64,000 nucleotides of DNA from Amborella trichopoda. Taxonomy: Eukaryota; Streptophyta; Magnoliopsida; Amborellales; Amborellaceae. Shown piece by piece: positions 59,250 through 64,000 of the stretch (position 1 is its first letter; each line of letters opens with the position of its first letter). The DNA lies in the NCBI RefSeq assembly GCF_000471905.2, contig NW_006496807.1:1642352-1706351 (forward strand), given 5' to 3'. A program made the position numbers and the translations under genes. The notes below the pieces were generated by a model. The model worked only from the letters and a program-made list of their open reading frames with translations. It did no database searches and was not told the DNA's origin.

Positions 59250-59632
59250 GGGAAAAGCCTAGGCTCTAAATAATCGAAGAAGAACGTACCTCAAAATTTT
59301 CAACTAGAAGATGTTGTTTTGATGTCCAAATATCATCAAATTGATCATCTCGACATCAAGATGCATGGACATGAGAAAAATATGGATTTCAAGTTTTGAA
59401 AATAGTTCATCTTGTAACACATTTTTGGACCATCAATTTTCAAGATTTTTAAGTTTTCATAGATATGCTTGATCTACACTATTTTTGAAGCTTTAAATTT
59501 TATAACTATATATTAAAATATAATTTAAGGCTATCACAAAACTTTTCAGTATTGAAAACAAATTTCTCAACATTATTTGAAGGCGTTTCTAATTTGATTA
59601 TTTAGAGTCTCGGCTCTATACAAACCGCACCA
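59250..59632 (-). mobile_element. MULE-type MITE, family 2, copy 6 (reverse)
   Basis: The reverse orientation of copies 1-5: it begins GGGAAAAGCCTAGGCTCTAA and ends in CTATACAAACCGCACC. The flanks TCTATTTTT (59,241-59,249) and TCTACTTTT (59,633-59,641) match at 8 of 9 positions. Body motifs AGATGCATGGACATGAGAAA and GATATGCTTGATCTACACTA match the other copies. Confidence 0.83.
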
Positions 59633-59836
59633 TCTACTTTTTAGCCATTATTTTTAATTTTTATTTATTTATAATCTATTCCAACTCGTTGGACTAGTAG
59701 CCAAATTAATTTGTTTGGACCAAAACCCTTATTGATTTAATATTCACTTCAATCTTGATAATTATGATCCCGATGATTCCCAATACGGCAACACCACCGT
59801 GAAATAGTCCTATATTAATGCTTAAACACGAAATAA

Positions 59837-61558
59837 GGGGTCGTTTGGTTAATATGAAAATAATTCTAAGAATTTTTTTCATATGAAAATTGAGGTTACA
59901 CTGTTTGTTTCGTTCTTTTAAACATGTGAAAATTTCTTCCATGCGAAAAATGTTACGTTTACCATAAAATGATCATTTTCGCATGAAACTAAATCCCTAC
60001 ATCATGAGGTGAGGAGAAAATTATATCGGGTATTTTTTTCCCATCGAACCTGAATTAAACTATCTCAAATTTAAGTTTTAATGAGAGAAACTATTTTAAA
60101 TTTTTTTTTTAAAAAAATTATCTCTAATTTTCAAATTATAGATAGAGAAAATGGCGTAAAATTTTTAGAGACAGAAAGTATATCAAATTTCAAGTTTTAG
60201 ACAAATTATATCAAAATTTTTATATAAAATTTTAAGTTTCACAAAGAGAAACTATCTCAAACTTTGTAGAGCGAAACTATCTCAAATTTCAAAGTTTTAA
60301 AGAGAGAAACAATCTTAAAATTTTTAGCGAGAGAGATTATATCAAATTTCAAAATTTCAAAGTTTTAAAGAGAGAAACAATCTTAAAATTTTTAGCGAGA
60401 GAGATTATATCAAATTTCAAGTTTTAGAGAGAGAAACAATCTCAAAATTTTAGAAAGTGAACTATATCAATTTTCAAGTTTAGAGAGAAAGATCTTAAAG
60501 TTTTTTAGAAGAAAACTATCTTAAAACTTTTAGTGGGGGAAATTATCTTAAAGTTTTTTGAGAACGACGCTACTCAAATTTCAAATTTTAGAGAGATAAA
60601 CTATCATAAAAGTTTTAAAGAGAGAACTACGTCAATTAGAGAGAAAATATCTCAAAATTTTGAGAAGGAAAAACTATATCATATTTCAAGTTCTAGAGAG
60701 ATACTATATCAAATTTCAAATTTTAAAGAAAAATTATTAAAGTTTTTAGAGAAAGAGAGAAGCTACTCAAATTTTTAATTTTTAGAAGGAGGAATCATCT
60801 CAAATTTTTAGATAAAGAAACTATCTCAAATTTGTTTTAGAGAGAGAAAATATGTCAAAGCTTTTAGAGAGAGAAACTATATCAAATTTCAAGTTTTAAA
60901 GAGCGAAAATATCTAAAAATTTTTAGAGAGAGAAACTAAATCAAGTTTTTTTAGAGTGAAAAACTATCTTAAAATTTTTAGAGGGAGAAATTATTTTAAA
61001 ATTTTTGAAGAGATATACTATCTAAAATTTTAAGTTTTAGAGAGAGAAAATATCTTAAAATTTTTAGAGATAGACTATATAAAATTTTAAATTTTAAAGA
61101 GAAAATATCACAAAATTTGTGAAGAAAGAAACTATCTCAAATTATAGTTTACACATGGGGTATTTTTATCTTAAAAGTTACTCTCTTCGTACAAAGAGAA
61201 AAATAAATAGTATTTCGATTGGTGGTATGATTTAAAAAGGTTCTTGGCGAAGCATGTCCAGGAGGTATTGTCCAGGGGGATATATGAATTTTTTTTTTTT
61301 TTTGTCCTTCTAAATTCTATCAAATCTGATTGATTGAGTCTAGTATGACAATATTTCTAAGTATTATTGCAATCTTTTTATATATGCTTAATTGTTTTCC
61401 TGGAGATTGTTTGCCTATGCAAGTAGTTTTCCTATAAATATTTTCATGTCAAACTATTCAATGGACCTATTTTTTTCCCTATAAATTGTTTGTCTATATA
61501 AATATTTTTCCGGTAAATATTTTCATGTCAAACTATTTCATGCGAACGAAACTACCCC
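59837..61558. mobile_element. Non-autonomous DNA element filled with an AGAGAGAAACTATCT-type tandem repeat
   Basis: The ends are related inverted sequences: GGGGTCGTTTGGTTAATATG and, from the other strand, GGGGTAGTTTCGTTCGCATG. The interior from about 60,060 to 61,140 is an irregular tandem repeat whose units contain AGAGAGAAACTATCTCAAAT and TTTCAAGTTTTAG, with spacing of roughly 30-60 bp. The flanks (TAA on the left, AAA on the right) are too weak to fix the superfamily; the GTTTGGTT-type end would fit PIF/Harbinger or hAT MITEs. No protein is encoded; short open frames come from the repeat. Confidence 0.55.
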
Positions 61559-61559
61559 A

Positions 61560-61970
61560 AAGTATAAAGGAAACGTCGAACTGGCGTTTACAAAATCCGT
61601 AATCCGATTTGAAATTGGGCAATCTCGATTATGTCCAGACAGTCCCAGAACCGGAAAAAAAAAAGGGGATTTGGCATTTTTCCGTACTCGACGATTTTGT
61701 ACACAGTGGATATATGAAGTATTGTCCAGGAGATATATGAAGTTTTTCTTCTTTGTTTTTGTCCTTATAAATTCTTTCAAATACAAATTCTTTCAAATAC
61801 GATTGATGGACTCCTTATAAATTCTTTAAAATATGATTGATTTACCATATTATGACAATATTTCTAAGTATGCGTATAATCTTTTTATATATGTTTATTT
61901 TTTTTCCTGTAGATTGTTGGCCTGTGTAAGTAGGTTTCCCATAAATATTTTCATGTTAAACTATTTCATG
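61560..61970. repeat. Mixed local repeats between two mobile elements
   Basis: The stretch 61,575-61,700 is a copy of a roughly 115-bp sequence (AATCCGATTTGAAATTGGGC; AAAGGGGATTTGGC) that recurs twice in tandem at 63,315-63,550. GATATATGAAGTATTGTCCAGGA-like and TTTCATGTCAAACTATTTCATG-like motifs recur around 61,265, 61,440, 61,700 and 61,950. The area looks like repeated local duplications of element ends rather than a gene. Confidence 0.7.
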
Positions 61971-63246
61971 GACCAAGGCATCATTTCGAACTCAACGCCA
62001 CCTCTTTTGCAGCAAACAGGTTTAGTGATTTCGCAGGTTACATGAGGGATGATTTTGTGGGAGATATGGAAGGAGATAAATAGAAGAGTTTGTCAAACTA
62101 TTTCATGCACCTAAGCATCATTTTAAACTTATTACCAGGTTCCGTGAGGGATGATTTTGTGAGAAATATGGAATAAGGGAAATAGAAAAGTTTTTTATGA
62201 GGGTAAACTTCCCTTTCGAGAGGGTTATGGAGAAAATTTTACATATTATTTGGTTGTATCTATCAGTTACGAAAGTGGGGAAAGATATTATAGAAGTTGA
62301 AAAATTTATCCGGTGCAAGCTTAAGAATAGATGGGTTCCTCCTTCGAGGGGAGTCTATAAGCTTAGCTCCCAAGGAAACCCTGGGTAGTCTATAAGCTTA
62401 GCCCTTCAAGGGGAGTCTATTAGCTTAGCTCGCAAGCAAGCCTTGGGTAGTCTATAAGGGTAGGTCCCTTTTGTATTATCGAAGGTGATTCACTAAATGT
62501 CGTGGTACAAAGGGGAGCCGAAGACGCCTTGAAAGCTTAGAACTGTGCTGCAGATTTTGGATTTATCTAAGGTCTTTCTCATTTTTTTTTGGGCATGTCT
62601 ATCGGGAAAGCCAATGTGATGGCTGATTCTCTTGCCAAGGGGGCATTTTTTTGGGAAAGCTTTCTATGTTCCCTCTACAACATAGAAGATCTATCCTCAC
62701 CCTTATACAACCGTTCATTTTTTAATGGAGGGCTAAGATTGCCCCAATCACAATGTCACGTTTCTACACTATTTTATTTTTAAATTTTTTTCTATAAACT
62801 TTTTTGACACCAAATTTTGGAGGTCCATTCTGCTATTAAACTCGCACTAACGAAAAATATTTTCAATAAAATAAAATGATCTAAATACCCCTGAAAGTTT
62901 TAAGGGGTACTTTGATCATTATATATTTTATTGAAAAATTATTGTTAATATTTTTTATAGGTGCGCCCCAATGATAAGATGGCACGTACCAAATTTCATA
63001 TTAAAAAATTTTTTATTAAAAAAACTAAAAATAAAATACTTTGAGACGCCAGATCTAAGATCAAACGGTGAGTGACTCTCTTGATAACAAATGGACGGCT
63101 AGATGGTAGGGGGAGGATAGAACTTCTATATCGTAGGGGGAACATAGAAAGCTCTCCCCATTGTTTTTATCTGAGGCAATTGTCTCTAATTCTGTAATTT
63201 CGTTTTAGTTTTCTTTAATAAAATTTTACAATTTTTTTTTTAAAGA
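61971..63246 (+). mobile_element. L1-type LINE tail (RNase H domain), 5' truncated
   Basis: Plus-strand translation gives a WEIWKEINRR motif (about 62,060), then WVPPSRGVYKLSSQGNPG (about 62,332), a GDSLNVV motif (about 62,485) and ANVMADSLAKGA (about 62,606), the order found at the C-terminus of plant L1 elements (zinc-knuckle region followed by RNase H). A 3' T/A-rich end lies at 63,215-63,246. The 13-bp AAACTATTTCATG occurs on both sides (61,958-61,970 and 63,247-63,259), a plausible target duplication, but it also occurs at 62,095, so the left border is uncertain. A MITE interrupts it at 62,653. It is non-functional, with frame changes and stops between the motifs. Confidence 0.65.
62653..63158. 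mobile_element. Foldback MULE-type MITE, family 1, copy 2 (inside the L1 tail)
   Basis: A 506-bp element with inverted ends GGGAAAGCTTTCTATGTTCC and, from the other strand, GGGAGAGCTTTCTATGTTCC, and a self-complementary centre near 62,905 (AAATACCCCT against AGGGGTACTT). The flanks CATTTTTTT (62,644-62,652) and CATTGTTTT (63,159-63,167) match at 8 of 9 positions. Arm sequences (CTATTAAACTCGCACTAACG; GGTGCGCCCCAATGATAAGA) match the 4889-5396 element in reverse. Confidence 0.82.
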
Positions 63247-63314
63247 AAACTATTTCATGAACCTATTTTGTTTCCCTATAAATTGTTTGCGCAGGTAAAT
63301 ATGCATATTTTTCC

Positions 63315-63550
63315 TGGTGTTTAAACAATCTGTAATCCGATCTGAATTTGGGTAATCCAGATCGAATATATCCAGACAATCCCGAATACGACGAAAAAAG
63401 GGGATTTGGCTTTTTGAAGCATTGGCATTATGGTGTTTACAAATCCATAACCCGATCTGAAATTGGGCAATCTAGATCGGATATATCCAGACGGTCCCAA
63501 ATACGACTAAAAAAGGGGATTTGGCTTAGACGCATTGGCATAAAAAGGGT
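63315..63550. repeat. About 115-bp tandem duplication
   Basis: Two units carry CGATCTGAAATTGGGCAATC-type sequence, GATATATCCAGACGGTCCC and AAAAAAGGGGATTTGGC. A third copy is at 61,575-61,700. The repeat keeps frames open but encodes nothing recognisable. Confidence 0.85.
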
Positions 63551-63569
63551 ACTTGGATATGAGTCCCAA

Positions 63570-64000
63570 CAATAGTAAGCAAATCGCCGTTTAATCGGCG
63601 ATTTTTTCAAAAAATCAGTGTTTTTATTGAAACAGTTTTAAACGGTGACTTTTTGAAAAAGTTGGCAAAAAATCATGTAATTTTCATAAACCCATTTAAA
63701 ATGGGTTCTTTTCATAATACGATTTAAATCAAAGAAAAAATTGTATCCTTTTTTACCTATATTTTTTTTTGAAAAATAATTTTTTTGCTGTTTTGTCTAT
63801 TGCAGCCAATGGTTTAAAAAGCGGATCGGAGACCTGGATAGGGCACTTAAAAAACCGATTCGGATCTGCGAATCGGCAATTCGGATCGGAAATCAGGTGA
63901 ATCGGTCAAATTAAAGCTTCAAAAAAATCTGAAAAAATTATAAAATTTCATTATAAATATTTTTTTTTAGGAATTCAATAAAAAATGGGGGTACTCTATT
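63570..64000. mobile_element. Second copy of the hAT-type family, cut by the window edge
   Basis: It begins CAATAGTAAGCAAATCGCCG, matching the inverted end of the element at 971-2317 (CATAGTTAGCAAATCGGCGA). It continues in parallel with it: an AATCGGCGATTTTTT-type stretch, GTTTTAAACG, TTTTCATAA and AAAATGGGTTC. From about 63,815 a different AATCGGATCGG-rich sequence starts, which may be a further insertion. The other end lies outside the window. Confidence 0.65.

Noticed and set aside
60533-60778. 81-residue open frame rich in Lys, Glu and Ile
   Set aside because: It follows the AGAGAGAAACTATCT tandem repeat.

Overview
The window is nuclear DNA of a flowering plant. The evidence is a spliced plant receptor-like kinase gene with a SPARK ectodomain, a plant-type tRNA-Val gene, Ty3/gypsy elements of the Tat type carrying an antisense ORF, Ty1/copia elements with the initiator-Met primer site, plant L1 and RTE LINEs, and several MITE families. 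The species cannot be named from this stretch; the heavy repeat load fits a large angiosperm genome.

Layout. Positions 1-33,800 are almost entirely old LTR retrotransposons, all decayed: a minus-strand gypsy pol fragment split by a non-autonomous hAT element (971-2317); a minus-strand integrase (8290-9180) with its antisense ORF (6480-7515); a plus-strand element starting inside integrase at about 9171, with an antisense plant-mobile-domain ORF (10,290-13,880), tandem-repeat spacers and a 3' LTR (from about 17,100); a minus-strand element with LTR (to about 20,605), antisense ORF (23,880-25,620) and gag (25,850-28,260) but no visible pol; and a plus-strand LTR (28,620-32,050) swollen by a 0.93-kb tandem duplication and a GC-rich minisatellite.

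Positions 33,800-46,700 hold the one convincing host protein gene: a seven-exon SPARK-domain receptor-like kinase (36,247-45,018, 580 aa). Every exon junction is in phase and the kinase catalytic residues are intact. Its introns are full of insertions. Intron 2 (4.4 kb) carries a hAT-like MITE, two MULE-type MITEs and a Pack-MULE that captured a piece of an EXPP1-like secreted-protein gene. Intron 4 carries a copia LTR with its primer site.

Positions 46,678-51,429 are a Ty1/copia element complete from LTR to LTR with a perfect 5-bp target duplication, but decayed inside. Positions 52,000-64,000 contain an RTE LINE 3' end, an assembly gap, a candidate long LTR, a tRNA-Val(CAC) gene (58,122-58,195, minus), further MITEs, a 1.7-kb tandem-repeat DNA element, an L1 tail containing a second copy of a foldback MULE MITE, and a second copy of the hAT family running off the end.

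The new-looking material is the mobile-element biology: a roughly 385-bp Mutator-type MITE family with at least six copies, a roughly 507-bp foldback family with two full copies, the Pack-MULE inside a receptor gene, and the repeated occurrence of promoter-bearing antisense ORFs in the Tat-like fossils.
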